From Actinomadura sp. WMMA1423 (GTDB lineage: Bacteria; Actinomycetota; Actinomycetes; Streptosporangiales; Streptosporangiaceae), in the NCBI RefSeq assembly GCF_006547145.1, contig NZ_CP041244.1, positions 8,494,001-8,558,000 on the forward strand: DNA of 64,000 nt. Reading direction: 5' to 3'. Positions 7,347 to 16,131 of this stretch are shown in pieces; within the stretch, counting starts at the first letter, position 1, and every line of letters starts with the position of its first letter. The notes under the pieces are model-generated. The model had not been told where the DNA came from, made no database searches, and worked only from the letters and a program-made list of their open reading frames with translations. Made by a program: the position numbers and the translations under genes.

Positions 7347-8795
7347 GTGGTGCGCGAGCCGGTGACCGTCCGGCCGCCGATCGCCGAGTCGTGGCGGCGC
7401 TGCGAGAACGCCGGCGTCGACCCGGGCACGGCGGCGGCGCCCCTGGTGTTCGACCGGGACGCGCTCGCCGACGCCCGCGCCGCGCACCCCCTCGAACCGC
7501 ACCTGCCGGTGCTCCAGGCGCTGCTGCGGCGGGTCGCCGACGAGACCGAGCACCTGCTGGTGATCACCGACGCCGCCGGGCGCGTGCTGTGGACGCAGGG
7601 CCCGGCCTCCGCCCGCCGCGCCGCCGACGCGATCGGCCTGACCGCGGGCTTCCTGTGGTCGGAGGACGCCGTCGGGACCAACGGCATCGGCACCGCGCTC
7701 GCCTCCGGGCGGCCCGAGGCCGTGTACGCCGCCGAGCACGTCGCGCACGTCCTGCACGGCTGGTCGTGCGCGGGCGCGCCCATCAGCGACCCCGACTCGG
7801 GGCGCGTGGTCGGCTGCATCGACGTCAGCGCGACGGCGCGGGCGCTGCACCCGGCGACCGTCGCACTCGTCTCCGCCGCGGCGCGGCTGGCCGAGGCGCG
7901 GATGGAGAACGACATGCTCGGTCGCGACCAGCGGCTGCGCGAGCGGCTCCTGCCGCATCTGCGGGGGCTGCGCGGCACCGGCGTGCTCGCCACCGCCACC
8001 GGGCGCATCCTCGCCGCGCCCGGGGGCGCGCTCGTCGGCAGGCGGGTGGCCGTCCCCGAGCCCGGAGGCACGGTCGTCCTGCCGGACGGCCGCACCGCCG
8101 TGGCCGAGCCGCTCGGCGAGGCGTTCCTGCTGCGGGTGCCGGGGGCCCGCGGCCTGGTCGACGCGAGCACCCCGGCGGAGCGCGGCCTCGCGGCCAGGCC
8201 CGCGGCGGCCGCGGCGCCGCTGCTGTCGCTGGTGCTGCTCGGCGACGGGCCGCCCTACGCGCTGCTGGACGGGCGGCGCTTCGAGCTGACCTTGCGGCAC
8301 GCCGAGATCCTCGCGCTGCTGGCGCTGCATCCGCGGGGGCTGAGCGGCGACCGGCTCTCGCTGCACCTGTACGGCGAGGACGGCAGCGCGGCGACCGTCC
8401 GCCCCGAGATCCACCGGCTCCGCCAGCGGTTCGGCGGCGTCGTGCGGGCCCGCCCCTACCGGTTCGGCTGCGCGGTGGACGCCGACTTCCTCACCGTCCG
8501 GCGCCTGCTGGACGCCGGGGACGTGGCCGGCGCCGTGCGGCTGTACGGGGGCGAGCTGCTGCCGCGCTCGGACGCGCCGGCCGTCCGCGCGGAACGCGAC
8601 GAGCTGTCGGTGCGGGTGCGGCGGCAGGTGCTCGACCGGGGCTGCGGAGACGTGCTGTGGGCCTACGCGCAGACCGAGGCGGGCCGCGCCGACCTGGAGG
8701 TGCTGGAACGCCTGCGCGGCGCGCTGCCGCCGGCCGATCCGCGGCTGGCCGCGGTCGCCTCGCGCACCGCCCGGCTGCTCAGCGGGGAGGCGTAG
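7347..8795 (+). CDS. GAF-domain transcriptional regulator with SARP-like C-terminal winged helix
   Basis: The protein (482 residues from this start) begins with REPVTVRPPIAESWRRC, the N-terminal signature of AcoR-type sensor regulators. A GAF domain follows (about residues 60-200), with EDAVGTNGIGTAL and HGWSCAGAPI. After a linker, the C-terminal region (about 365-475) resembles an OmpR/SARP winged helix (FELTLRHAEILALLALHP, then RPEIHRLRQRFG) rather than the sigma-54 AAA+ module of classical AcoR. Actinobacterial relatives sit beside alcohol or aldehyde dehydrogenases; none is present here. Three adjacent in-frame GTGs follow a GGAGAAAGG Shine-Dalgarno (7331-7339); 7347 has the best spacing. 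An ATG at 7302 is an alternative. The end overlaps the histidine phosphatase gene by 17 bp, tail to tail. Confidence 0.8.
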   Translation: MVREPVTVRPPIAESWRRCENAGVDPGTAAAPLVFDRDALADARAAHPLEPHLPVLQALLRRVADETEHLLVITDAAGRVLWTQGPASARRAADAIGLTAGFLWSEDAVGTNGIGTALASGRPEAVYAAEHVAHVLHGWSCAGAPISDPDSGRVVGCIDVSATARALHPATVALVSAAARLAEARMENDMLGRDQRLRERLLPHLRGLRGTGVLATATGRILAAPGGALVGRRVAVPEPGGTVVLPDGRTAVAEPLGEAFLLRVPGARGLVDASTPAERGLAARPAAAAAPLLSLVLLGDGPPYALLDGRRFELTLRHAEILALLALHPRGLSGDRLSLHLYGEDGSAATVRPEIHRLRQRFGGVVRARPYRFGCAVDADFLTVRRLLDAGDVAGAVRLYGGELLPRSDAPAVRAERDELSVRVRRQVLDRGCGDVLWAYAQTEAGRADLEVLERLRGALPPADPRLAAVASRTARLLSGEA

Positions 8796-9501
8796 GGGGC
8801 GGCACCGGGGCGCCCAGGTGGGCGCGCTCGTTGTAGCAGACGGCCGCGAGCGCGTCCCCGTCGTGGCACCACCGGGTGACCGAGGCGTTGGCGATCGGCT
8901 CCTTCTCGATCTCCATGATCTCCTGCTCGGTCAGCTCCTCCACCAGGTAGCGCGTCATGACGACGATCGCGTCGTGGGCGACGACCAGGGCCCGCCCGCC
9001 CGGCGCGGCGGCCTGCAGGTCGCGGTAGAAGCTGCGCAGCCGCAGCGCCAGGTCGGCCCACGACTCGCCGCCGGGCGGCCGGTGGTAGAACTTGCCGAGG
9101 TGACGCAGCCGGTCGGCCTCGCCGGGGAACCGGTTCTGGACGCCCCGGGCGGTGAGCCCCTGGAGGACGCCCATCTCGCGGTCGCGGATCCGCTCGTCGA
9201 TCCGGATCCGGGGGGTGGCGAACGACGTCTCGGCGAGCGCGATCCTGGCGGTGTCGAGGGCCCGCACGTAGGGGGAGGAGATCACCGTCGTCGGGCGCTC
9301 GTCCTCGGGCAGGGCCTCCAGCCAGCGGCCGAGCGCCGCCGCCTGGGCGCGGCCCTTGTCCGACAGCGGGATGTCGGCGTCCCGCTCGGGGATGTCGACC
9401 TCCTCGGCGTCGGTGCCGAGGACCGCCTGGTGGGCGAGGTTGCCGGTGCTCTCTCCGTGCCGGGTCAGGATCAGCCATCGCAGCGCGTTCACGCCCGCCA
9501 T
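8779..9501 (-). CDS. Histidine phosphatase family protein (phosphoglycerate mutase-like)
   Basis: The 240-residue protein has the branch-1 histidine phosphatase signature LTRHGEST near residue 10, with the phosphorylated His. The second catalytic His is in LVVAHDAIVV. SSPYVRALDTA supplies the conserved Arg and a catalytic Glu is expected in RIRDREMGVLQG. Members hydrolyse phosphomonoesters on metabolites or proteins; this one lacks insertions that would mark a true phosphoglycerate mutase. The start MAGVNALRW has GGGAG upstream. Its 3' end overlaps the 3' end of the GAF regulator gene. Confidence 0.85.
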   Translation of the reverse strand: MAGVNALRWLILTRHGESTGNLAHQAVLGTDAEEVDIPERDADIPLSDKGRAQAAALGRWLEALPEDERPTTVISSPYVRALDTARIALAETSFATPRIRIDERIRDREMGVLQGLTARGVQNRFPGEADRLRHLGKFYHRPPGGESWADLALRLRSFYRDLQAAAPGGRALVVAHDAIVVMTRYLVEELTEQEIMEIEKEPIANASVTRWCHDGDALAAVCYNERAHLGAPVPPPTPPR

Positions 9502-9615
9502 GCTCCCACGCCCCACCGGCCCCCCATGCCCGCCGGGTCCCCGGCCCCGGTGCTGCACGGCATGGCGGGTGGGGGCGGCGCGGTTGCTCTACAGCCGGTA
9601 GTACTCTTTGGTGCC

Positions 9616-9981
9616 GTGACGAACGTGCTGTCCACCGCGGTCATCGTGGTGGCGCTGCTGGCCGCCGGGTACGCCCTCGTGACGGTGCTGCGCGGCCGGG
9701 CGATGGGGGCCGGCGACCTCGCCGCGTTCGGCGTGCTGGAGGTGCTGCTGGTCGCGCAGGCCGTGGTCGCCTTCGTCAAGCTCTCCGGCGGCGAGGGGCC
9801 GGACGGGCCCGCCACCTTCGTCGGCTACCTGCTGGGATCGCTGCTGGTCCCCGTCGCCGGCGCGGGATGGGGCCTGCTGGAGCGCACCCGGTGGGGGCCC
9901 GGCGTGCTCGTCGTGGCCGGGGTGGCCGTCGCCGTCATGATCGTGCGGATGAACCAGCTGTGGAGCGGCACCGGTGCCTGA
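9616..9981 (+). CDS. Small integral membrane protein (121 aa)
   Basis: Starting at GTG 9616 the protein reads MTNVLSTAVIVVALLAAGYALV and contains four hydrophobic segments (about residues 3-25, 33-52, 68-88, 96-113). No family could be named; it resembles small actinobacterial four-helix membrane proteins of unknown role. No Shine-Dalgarno precedes the GTG, but a TAGTACTCT stretch lies 10-16 bases upstream, in keeping with a -10 element and a leaderless transcript. The stop overlaps the next gene by 8 bp, so the pair is likely an operon. Confidence 0.7.
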   Translation: MTNVLSTAVIVVALLAAGYALVTVLRGRAMGAGDLAAFGVLEVLLVAQAVVAFVKLSGGEGPDGPATFVGYLLGSLLVPVAGAGWGLLERTRWGPGVLVVAGVAVAVMIVRMNQLWSGTGA

Positions 9982-10618
9982 GCCCGAACGCGAGCCCGTC
10001 CGCGAACACGAGCCCCCCGGCGAGAACGGGCCCGTCCGCGAGAGTGAGCCCGTCCGCGAGGGCGAACCGGTCCGCGAGACCGGAGCCGTCCGCGAGACCG
10101 GGGCCCGGGGGCCGCTGACCCGCGCGGACGACGGCGCCCGCGCCGGCGCCGAGGCCCGCACGGGCGGCGGTGCCCGTCCCGGCGGCGGCGTCGCCGACGG
10201 GCCGGGGCGGCTGCTGGTCGCCGTCTACGCGGTCTTCGCGCTCGCGGCCGGCGCGCGGGCGGGCGTGCAGATCGCCACCGCGTTCTCCGAAGCGCCGGTC
10301 GCCTACCTGCTGTCGGCGTTCGCGGCGGCCGTCTATGTCCTGGCGACGGTGGCCCTGGCCCGTGGCGGCCGGACGTCGTTCCGGATCGCCGTCGCCGCCT
10401 GCTCGACGGAACTGGTGGGCGTGCTCGCGGTGGGCACGCTCAGCGTCGCCGACCCCGCCGCGTTCCCCGACGACTCCGTCTGGTCCATGTACGGGCGCGG
10501 CTACGGGTTCGTGCCCCTGGTGCTGCCCGTCCTGGGCCTTCTCTGGCTGCGCCGCACCGCCCGCAGAGGTGGCGGAACCCCCGCGGGCGGTGGGCGCCCT
10601 GTGGACGGCGGCGTGTGA
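9974..10618 (+). CDS. Membrane protein with N-terminal Val-Arg-Glu repeats
   Basis: The 214-residue protein has two parts. Residues 1-45 are charged low complexity, with VRE recurring at near six-residue intervals (VREHEP, VRESEP, VREGEP, VRETGA, VRETGA). After a Gly/Ala/Arg linker come four predicted transmembrane helices (about residues 80-205). The GTG start lies within the 3' end of the preceding membrane protein gene (8-bp overlap), arguing for translational coupling. No known family was recognised. The N-terminal segment would be cytoplasmic and probably disordered. Confidence 0.65.
   Translation: MPEPEREPVREHEPPGENGPVRESEPVREGEPVRETGAVRETGARGPLTRADDGARAGAEARTGGGARPGGGVADGPGRLLVAVYAVFALAAGARAGVQIATAFSEAPVAYLLSAFAAAVYVLATVALARGGRTSFRIAVAACSTELVGVLAVGTLSVADPAAFPDDSVWSMYGRGYGFVPLVLPVLGLLWLRRTARRGGGTPAGGGRPVDGGV
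9996..10105 (+). repeat. Coding tandem repeat, 18-bp period with GTCCGCGAG core
   Basis: GTCCGCGA(G/A) recurs five times within the N-terminal coding region of the membrane protein gene at 9974, mostly with 18-bp spacing, and encodes the VRE-containing hexamers. Slippage or recombination could vary its copy number. Confidence 0.6.
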
Positions 10619-10691
10619 GCCCTCCGGCCACAGGTGTCTCGTGGTCATGCCGTCCTCCTGTGCGGGGACCGGTCTCCCGTGCGGGGACCGG

Positions 10692-11459
10692 TCAGGCGGC
10701 GGCCTGGACCGAAATGCTCGAACCGATGGGCAGGGCGCGCACGGCGGCCTGGGTGATCGCCTCGACCTCCTCGGGGGAGCGGTCGGCGGTCGGGTTTCCG
10801 CGCATCCAGCGGATCAGCTTCAGCGGCGGCGCGAAGACGATGCCGTCGGCGGTGAAGGGCGTCCGGGCGAGCTTGCCGCCGTGCACGGCCAGCACGGGCG
10901 TGACCGTCACCGGCGTCCCGGCGGTGCGGGTGATCGCCGCGGCGGCGGCCTCGGCCCGCGCGGTGAGCGCGGCGACGAGCTTGGACTGCGTCCGGCCGTC
11001 GATGAACAGCCGGCCGCCGTGCTGGGACACCTCGGCCCCGGGCGACCACGCCTCGTTGTGCACGAGCCACACCCCGCCGGGCCCGACCACCAGTTCGTCG
11101 GCGGTCCCGTGCTCGGGGACGGTGCGGGAATGCAGCACGCGGTGCCCGCGCCGCTCCAGTGTGTGGCGAAGGAAGCGGTCCATGCGCTCCTGTCCGCGCA
11201 GCCCGAGCCGCCACACCCGCGACGAGTTGTAAATGCGCCAATGGACGAGTGCGTCCGCGGCCGCCACCGCGGCGGCCATCACGATTCCGAAAACGGCGTT
11301 GACCAGCAGCCCGCACAACACAAGCGTCGCCGCCGCCAGAAAGGCGCGCGTCCGCAACCGTCCTTTTCGGCCCCGCTGCCAGAGTTCCTCGTACACCGCC
11401 TGCGGCGAACCGCCGGTGAAAGCGGGACGGTCCCTGAGGTAGATGGAACTGCCGAACAT
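10692..11459 (-). CDS. NERD-like membrane protein, probably lacking nuclease residues
   Basis: The 255-residue protein has a hydrophobic segment at about residues 38-72 and then a nuclease-related (NERD) domain at about 88-190, beginning GQERMDRFLRHTLERRGHRVLHSRTVPEHGTADELVV-like and continuing GPGGVWLVHNEAWSPG. In catalytic NERD domains this last block normally reads close to GVFVIEtKnW, with Glu and Lys of an ExK motif. Here the aligned residues are His134 and Glu136, so the catalytic pair appears lost. A GGAGGG Shine-Dalgarno lies 5 bases before the ATG. It may have a DNA- or membrane-associated binding role. Confidence 0.7.
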   Translation of the reverse strand: MFGSSIYLRDRPAFTGGSPQAVYEELWQRGRKGRLRTRAFLAAATLVLCGLLVNAVFGIVMAAAVAAADALVHWRIYNSSRVWRLGLRGQERMDRFLRHTLERRGHRVLHSRTVPEHGTADELVVGPGGVWLVHNEAWSPGAEVSQHGGRLFIDGRTQSKLVAALTARAEAAAAAITRTAGTPVTVTPVLAVHGGKLARTPFTADGIVFAPPLKLIRWMRGNPTADRSPEEVEAITQAAVRALPIGSSISVQAAA

Positions 11460-11745
11460 GTCCGCCCTCCAAGCACCTGCTGCGACGCCACCAGTATGGG
11501 GACGGACCGGCATTCCCGCCACACTTCGCGAGGTGACTTAAATCAAACTCCCGCGCCACTTCTGGGGCCTGGGGCATTGCTCACCTGCCCGTTCGCCCTG
11601 GATTGGGCGCGTCGATTCGGGGCATACTCGAGAACGGCCCCCGGAGATTGGCTGAAAGGCGCGGTGCAACTATCACCGCAACATTCAAGGCCTTTTTCGC
11701 TGCAATTGATTTCCGGGGGCGCCGGCGGGGCGGCAGACTGGGACG

Positions 11746-14238
11746 ATGCACCTCAGCGCCGCCGAAGGCCTCCCCGTCCGCGCCGCCGTCCCCGCCCTGC
11801 GCGCGGCCCTGGACGAGGGCGGCGCGGCGGTGCTGGCGGCGCCTCCCGGCACCGGGAAGACCACCCTCGTTCCCCTCGCCCTCGCGGGTCTCGCCCTCGG
11901 CGCCCCGCCCGCCCCGGGCAAGGTCCTGGTGCTGGAGCCCCGCCGTCTCGCCGCCCGCGCCGCCGCCCGCCGCATGGCGTGGCTGCTCGGTGAACGCGTC
12001 GGCGACCGGGTAGGCGTGACCGTCCGCGGAGAGTCCCGGCCGGGCAGCCGGGTGGACGTCGTCACCACCGGCGTCGTGCTCCAGCGCCTCCAGTCCGACC
12101 CCGAACTCGACGGCGTCGGCACGGTGATCCTGGACGAGTGCCACGAGCGGCACCTGGACGCCGACACCGCGCTGGCGTTCCTCCTCGACGTCCGCGCCGC
12201 GCTGCGCCCCGACCTGCGCGTGGTGGCCGCGTCCGCGACCGCCGACACCGGCCCGTGGTCGCGCCTCCTCGGCGGCGCGCCCGTCGTGGAGACCGCGGCG
12301 GCCCTGCACCCGGTCGAGACGGTCTGGGCGCCGCCGCCGCGCCCCGTCCCGCCGCCGCACGGTATGCGCGTCGACCCGGCACTGCTCGCCCACGTCGCCG
12401 CGACCGCCCGGCGCGCCCTCGCCGAGCGCGACGGCGACGTCCTGTGCTTCCTGCCGGGGGTCGGCGAGATCACCCGGGTCGCGGGGCTGCTGGCGGGGGC
12501 GCCCGCCGAGGTCCTGCAGATCCACGGCCGGGCGCCGGGGCACGCGCAGGACGAGGTGCTCGCGCCCTCGCCGCACCGCCGGATCGTGCTCGCCACCTCG
12601 GTCGCCGAGTCGAGCCTGACCGTCCCCGGCGTCCGCGCGGTCGTGGACTGCGGCCTGGCCCGCGAGCCCCGCACCGACCACGCCCGCGGCCTCGGCTCGC
12701 TCACGACCGTCCGCGCGTCCCGCGCCACCGCCGACCAGCGCGCGGGACGCGCCGGGCGCGAGGCCCCCGGCACCGTCTACCGGTGCTGGACCCAGGCCGA
12801 GCACGACCGCCTCCCGGCCCGGCCCCGCCCCGAGATCGAGCTGGCCGACCTCACCGGCTTCGCCCTCCAGGCGGCCTGCTGGGGCGACCCCGACGCGTCC
12901 GGCCTCGCCCTGCTCGACCCGCCCCCGCCCGCCGCGATGGACGCCGCCCGCGGCACCCTGCACGCCCTCGGCGCACTGCGGGAGGGCCGGGCCACCGACC
13001 GCGGGCGCCGCCTGGCCGGCGTCGGCCTGCACCCCCGGCTCGCCCGCGCCCTGCTCGACGGCGCCCGGCGGGTCGGCGCGCGCGACGCGGCCCAGATCGT
13101 CGCCCTGCTCTCCGAGCCGCCGCCCCGCTCGGCGGGCGACGACCTCACCGCCGTCTGGCGCGGCCTGCGGGGCCGGAGCCGTCCCGCCGACCCGCACGCG
13201 GCGCGCTGGCGCGACGAGGCGGCCCGCCTCGCCAGGTCGCTGCCCGAGCGGGACGAGGCCCGGCAGTCCCGCGGCGACGACCACGCGGCGGGGGTCGTGG
13301 TGGCGCTGGCGTTCCCGGAGCGGGTGGCGCGGCGGCGGGGGAGCGGCTACCTGATGGCCTCCGGGACCGGCGCCGAGCTCGCGGACGGGTCGGCGCTGGC
13401 CGGGGCGCGCCCCGAGTGGCTCGCGGTCGCGGCGGCCGACCGGCCCGCCGGGGCGGCGTCGGCGCGGGCCCGGCAGGCCGTGGTGATCGACGAGGAGGTC
13501 GCGCGGGCCGCGGCGGCCCCGCTGGTGGAGACCGCCGAGGAGGTGGCGTGGCGCGACGGCGACGTGGTCGCGCGCCGCGTCGAGCGCCTCGGCGCGATCG
13601 AGCTGGACGCGCGGCCGCTGCGCGACCCCGACCCCGGACTCGTGCGCGCCGCCCTGCTGGACGGGGTGCGCGCGGAGGGCCTCGGCCTGCTGCGCTGGAC
13701 CCCGGGGGCCGTCGCGCTGCGGGAGCGGCTGGCGTTCCTGCGCGAGGCCCTCGGGGAGCCCTGGCCGGCCGTCGGGGACGCGGCACTGCTGGAGCGGGCA
13801 CCGGAGTGGCTGTCCGGCGCGCGGCGGCGGGCCGACCTTGCGAAGGTCGACGTCGCGGGCATGCTGCGCGGGCTGCTGCCGTGGGACCTGGCGAAGCGTC
13901 TGGACGAGTACGCCCCCGAGCGGGTCGAGGTGCCGTCCGGCTCCCGGATCCGGGTCGACTACTCGGGGGAGCGGCCCGTCCTCGCGGTGAAGCTCCAGGA
14001 GCTGTTCGGGTGGGACGCGGCGCCGCGGCTCGCCGGCGGGCGGGTCCCCCTGGTGGTGCACCTGCTCTCGCCGGCGGGGCGCCCGGCGGCGGTCACCGCC
14101 GACCTGGCCTCGTTCTGGCGCGAGGGGTACCGCGCGGTGCGGGCCGAGCTGCGCGGCCGGTACCCCCGGCACCCGTGGCCCGAGGACCCGGCGAACGCCG
14201 TGCCGACGAAGCGGACCAAGCGGGCTAGCGGGAGCTGA
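11746..14238 (+). CDS. hrpB: ATP-dependent helicase HrpB
   Basis: The 830-residue protein is a DEAH-box-type superfamily 2 helicase of the HrpB family. Seen: Walker A PPGTGKTT (residues 33-40), the DECH box at 130-133, SAT at 163-165, and motif VI QRAGRAGR at about 331-338, followed by helicase-associated domain 2 and the HrpB-specific C-terminal domain (VEVPSGSRIRVDYSGERPVLAVK, then LFGWDAAPRLAGGRVPLVVHLLSPAGRPAAVTADLASFW). Length matches the family. It is cytoplasmic and likely acts on RNA or DNA; its physiological substrate in actinobacteria is not known. No strong Shine-Dalgarno is seen, so a leaderless message is possible. The 3' end overlaps the TetR gene by 14 bp, tail to tail. Confidence 0.93.
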   Translation: MHLSAAEGLPVRAAVPALRAALDEGGAAVLAAPPGTGKTTLVPLALAGLALGAPPAPGKVLVLEPRRLAARAAARRMAWLLGERVGDRVGVTVRGESRPGSRVDVVTTGVVLQRLQSDPELDGVGTVILDECHERHLDADTALAFLLDVRAALRPDLRVVAASATADTGPWSRLLGGAPVVETAAALHPVETVWAPPPRPVPPPHGMRVDPALLAHVAATARRALAERDGDVLCFLPGVGEITRVAGLLAGAPAEVLQIHGRAPGHAQDEVLAPSPHRRIVLATSVAESSLTVPGVRAVVDCGLAREPRTDHARGLGSLTTVRASRATADQRAGRAGREAPGTVYRCWTQAEHDRLPARPRPEIELADLTGFALQAACWGDPDASGLALLDPPPPAAMDAARGTLHALGALREGRATDRGRRLAGVGLHPRLARALLDGARRVGARDAAQIVALLSEPPPRSAGDDLTAVWRGLRGRSRPADPHAARWRDEAARLARSLPERDEARQSRGDDHAAGVVVALAFPERVARRRGSGYLMASGTGAELADGSALAGARPEWLAVAAADRPAGAASARARQAVVIDEEVARAAAAPLVETAEEVAWRDGDVVARRVERLGAIELDARPLRDPDPGLVRAALLDGVRAEGLGLLRWTPGAVALRERLAFLREALGEPWPAVGDAALLERAPEWLSGARRRADLAKVDVAGMLRGLLPWDLAKRLDEYAPERVEVPSGSRIRVDYSGERPVLAVKLQELFGWDAAPRLAGGRVPLVVHLLSPAGRPAAVTADLASFWREGYRAVRAELRGRYPRHPWPEDPANAVPTKRTKRASGS

Positions 14239-14974
14239 CCAGCACCTCGATGCCGTCCAGGACGCGGGCGAGGCCGAACTCGAAGGCGCGGCCGGGCGCG
14301 ACGGCCGCGTTGTACTCGCGCCCGGTGGCGGCGCCGACCCGGGTGCCGAGCGGGTAGTCGTCCTCGTTCACGAGCGCCTCCAGCAGGGGGGCGCTCGCCT
14401 CCCACCACTGCTCGTCGGTGATCCCGCTGCGGCGCTCGGCCTCGGCGGCGTCGACCGACACGCGGGCGGCGCTCTCGGCGAAGCCGGTCACGAGCGCGAC
14501 GACCGAGTCCATCTCCAGGTCGCCGAGGCCGAGGCCGTCCACGGCGCGCAGCTCGTACTCGTACTTGGCGCACGTGTTCGGGCCGAGCGGCGGCCGCGCC
14601 TTGGTGATCTCCAGCAGCCACGGGTGCCGGTGGAACAGCGCCCAGTTGTCGCGGGCGATGTGCTCCAGGCGGTCGCGCCAGGAGCCGTGGTCCGGCGGCG
14701 TCAGCTCGCCGAAAGCGCGGTCGACCATGACGTCGATCAGCTCCGCCTTGCCCGGGACGTAGGTGTAGATCGACATGGGGGAGACGCCCAGCTCCTCGGC
14801 GATGCGGCGGATGGACGGCCCGTCCAGGCCCTCGGCGTCGGCCAGCCGGATCGCGGCCTGGACGATCTCCTCCGCGGTCAGGCGGGGCTTGGGGCCGCGG
14901 CGCGGGCGCTCCCGCACGCCCCACAGCAGCTCCAGGGTGCGCTTGGGGTCGCCCGCCCCGCTGTACTCGGTCAC
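14225..14974 (-). CDS. TetR family regulator (TetR_C_1 type), probable repressor of the adjacent ABC exporter
   Basis: The 249-residue protein has an Arg/Pro-rich N-terminal tail, then a TetR_N domain at about 30-80 (LTAEEIVQAAIRLADAEG, then IRRIAEELGVSPMSIYTYV). The C-terminal domain resembles the tetracycline-repressor type (NWALFHRHPWLLEI, then GFAESAARVSVDAAEAERRSG). The GTG start at 14974 has AGAGGA upstream. It is divergent from the DrrA-like gene at 15068, with two copies of an 11-bp site between them, so repression of the exporter and of itself, relieved by an exporter substrate, is the most likely role. Confidence 0.88.
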   Translation of the reverse strand: MTEYSGAGDPKRTLELLWGVRERPRRGPKPRLTAEEIVQAAIRLADAEGLDGPSIRRIAEELGVSPMSIYTYVPGKAELIDVMVDRAFGELTPPDHGSWRDRLEHIARDNWALFHRHPWLLEITKARPPLGPNTCAKYEYELRAVDGLGLGDLEMDSVVALVTGFAESAARVSVDAAEAERRSGITDEQWWEASAPLLEALVNEDDYPLGTRVGAATGREYNAAVAPGRAFEFGLARVLDGIEVLVSSR

Positions 14975-15002
14975 CGGCCGATCCTCTCAGGGATGAAACT
15001 CT

Positions 15003-15050
15003 GTACTGCGTACGTTATATTGGCCGCGATGGTAAATCCGTACTGCGTAC
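15003..15050. promoter_or_regulatory. Duplicated operator GTACTGCGTAC between TetR and ABC exporter
   Basis: GTACTGCGTAC occurs exactly at 15003-15013 and 15040-15050, 37 bp apart, between the divergent TetR and exporter genes. Each copy is a near palindrome with GTAC arms. A TTATAT at 15014-15019 between them may be a -10 element. Binding by the neighbouring TetR would block both promoters. Confidence 0.65.
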
Positions 15051-15067
15051 ATAGTTTTGGAGGACGG

Positions 15068-16024
15068 GTGACGGAACAACGGTTCGCGGTCGCCGCCGAG
15101 GGGCTGCGCAAGCGCTACGGCGGCACCGAGGCCCTCGCCGGTCTGGACCTGCGCGTCCCCGCCGGGACGGTGCACGGCCTGCTCGGCCCGAACGGCGCGG
15201 GCAAGACCACCGCCGTCCGCATCCTGACCACGCTCGCGCGGCCCGACTCCGGCACCGCCCGCGTGGCCGGGCACGACGTGGTGCGCGAGGCCGTCGAGGT
15301 GCGGCGCCGCATCGGGCTCGTCGGGCAGCACGCCGCGGTCGACGAGGTGCTCGGCGGGCGGCAGAACCTCGTCATGTTCGGCCGCCTCCACCACCTCGGG
15401 GCCAGGCGGGCGCGCCGGCGGGCCGACGAGCTCCTGGAGCGGTTCGGGCTCACCGACGCCGCCGCCAAGCCCGCGGGCCAGTACTCGGGGGGCATGCGGC
15501 GGCGCCTCGACCTGGCCGCCTCCATGATCCTCGCGCCGCCCGTGCTGTTCCTGGACGAGCCGACCACCGGCCTCGACCCGCGCAGCCGGGGCGAGGTGTG
15601 GGACTCGATCCGCGACCTGGTGGAGGGCGGCACGACCGTCCTGCTCACCACCCAGTACCTGGAGGAGGCCGACCGGCTCGCCTCCGGGGTCTCGGTGATC
15701 GACCATGGCCGCGTCATCGCCGAGGGGACCCCCGACGAGCTCAAGGCGCGGCTCGGCGGCGACCGCGTCGAGGTCGTCGTCGACGACCCCGCGGCGCTGG
15801 CCTCCGCCGCCGAGATCGTCGCCCGGGTCGCGACCGGCGAGGTCGACGTCGACGCCGAGGCCCTGCGCGTCGGGGCGCCGGTCGCGGGGCGGGCGGCCGC
15901 GCTGACCGAGGCCGTCCGGGGGCTGGACGAGGCGGGCGTCGCGGTCGCCGACATCGGCCTGCGCCGGCCCACGCTGGACGAGGTGTTCCTGCACCTCACC
16001 GAGAGGAAGGAGGTCGCCCTGTGA
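15068..16024 (+). CDS. ABC exporter ATP-binding protein, DrrA-like
   Basis: The 318-residue protein has Walker A GPNGAGKTT (residues 40-48), an ABC signature YSGGMRRRLDLA at about 138, Walker B VLFLDEP near 160, and a C-terminal extension ending LRRPTLDEVFLHLTE that is typical of the DrrA daunorubicin-resistance group. It would power export of a hydrophobic compound with the membrane protein encoded next. The GTG start has TGGAGGA 4 bases upstream. Its stop codon TGA is embedded in the GTGA start of the first hairpin repeat at 16021. Expression is likely controlled by the divergent TetR through the paired operators. Confidence 0.9.
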   Translation: MTEQRFAVAAEGLRKRYGGTEALAGLDLRVPAGTVHGLLGPNGAGKTTAVRILTTLARPDSGTARVAGHDVVREAVEVRRRIGLVGQHAAVDEVLGGRQNLVMFGRLHHLGARRARRRADELLERFGLTDAAAKPAGQYSGGMRRRLDLAASMILAPPVLFLDEPTTGLDPRSRGEVWDSIRDLVEGGTTVLLTTQYLEEADRLASGVSVIDHGRVIAEGTPDELKARLGGDRVEVVVDDPAALASAAEIVARVATGEVDVDAEALRVGAPVAGRAAALTEAVRGLDEAGVAVADIGLRRPTLDEVFLHLTERKEVAL

Positions 16025-16077
16025 GCGAAGCGGACCGGGGGGCGTGGGGGGTCGTCCCCCCACAGGGAGGAGGCCCT
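16021..16077 (+). repeat. Hairpin mini-ORF repeat, copy A (exporter genes)
   Basis: This copy begins GTGAGCGAAGCGGACC, with its GTG overlapping the stop of the ATPase gene as GTGA. A G-rich hairpin (GGGGGGTCGTCCCCCC) follows, and the copy ends in a Shine-Dalgarno-like AGGGAGGAGG. In frame it reads VSEADRGAWGVVPP and stays open into the second copy and then the permease. Confidence 0.85.
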
Positions 16078-16131
16078 GTGAGCGAAGCGGACCGGGGGGC
16101 GTGGGGGGTCGTCCCCCCTCGGGGAGGCCCT
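16078..16131 (+). repeat. Hairpin mini-ORF repeat, copy B (exporter genes)
   Basis: This is a tandem near-identical copy of 16021-16077. It starts GTGAGCGAAGCGGACC and ends GGGGAGGCCCT directly before the permease GTG at 16132. The hairpin GGGGGGTCGTCCCCCC is retained. Both copies are multiples of three long (57 and 54), so the frame is kept. Confidence 0.85.
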
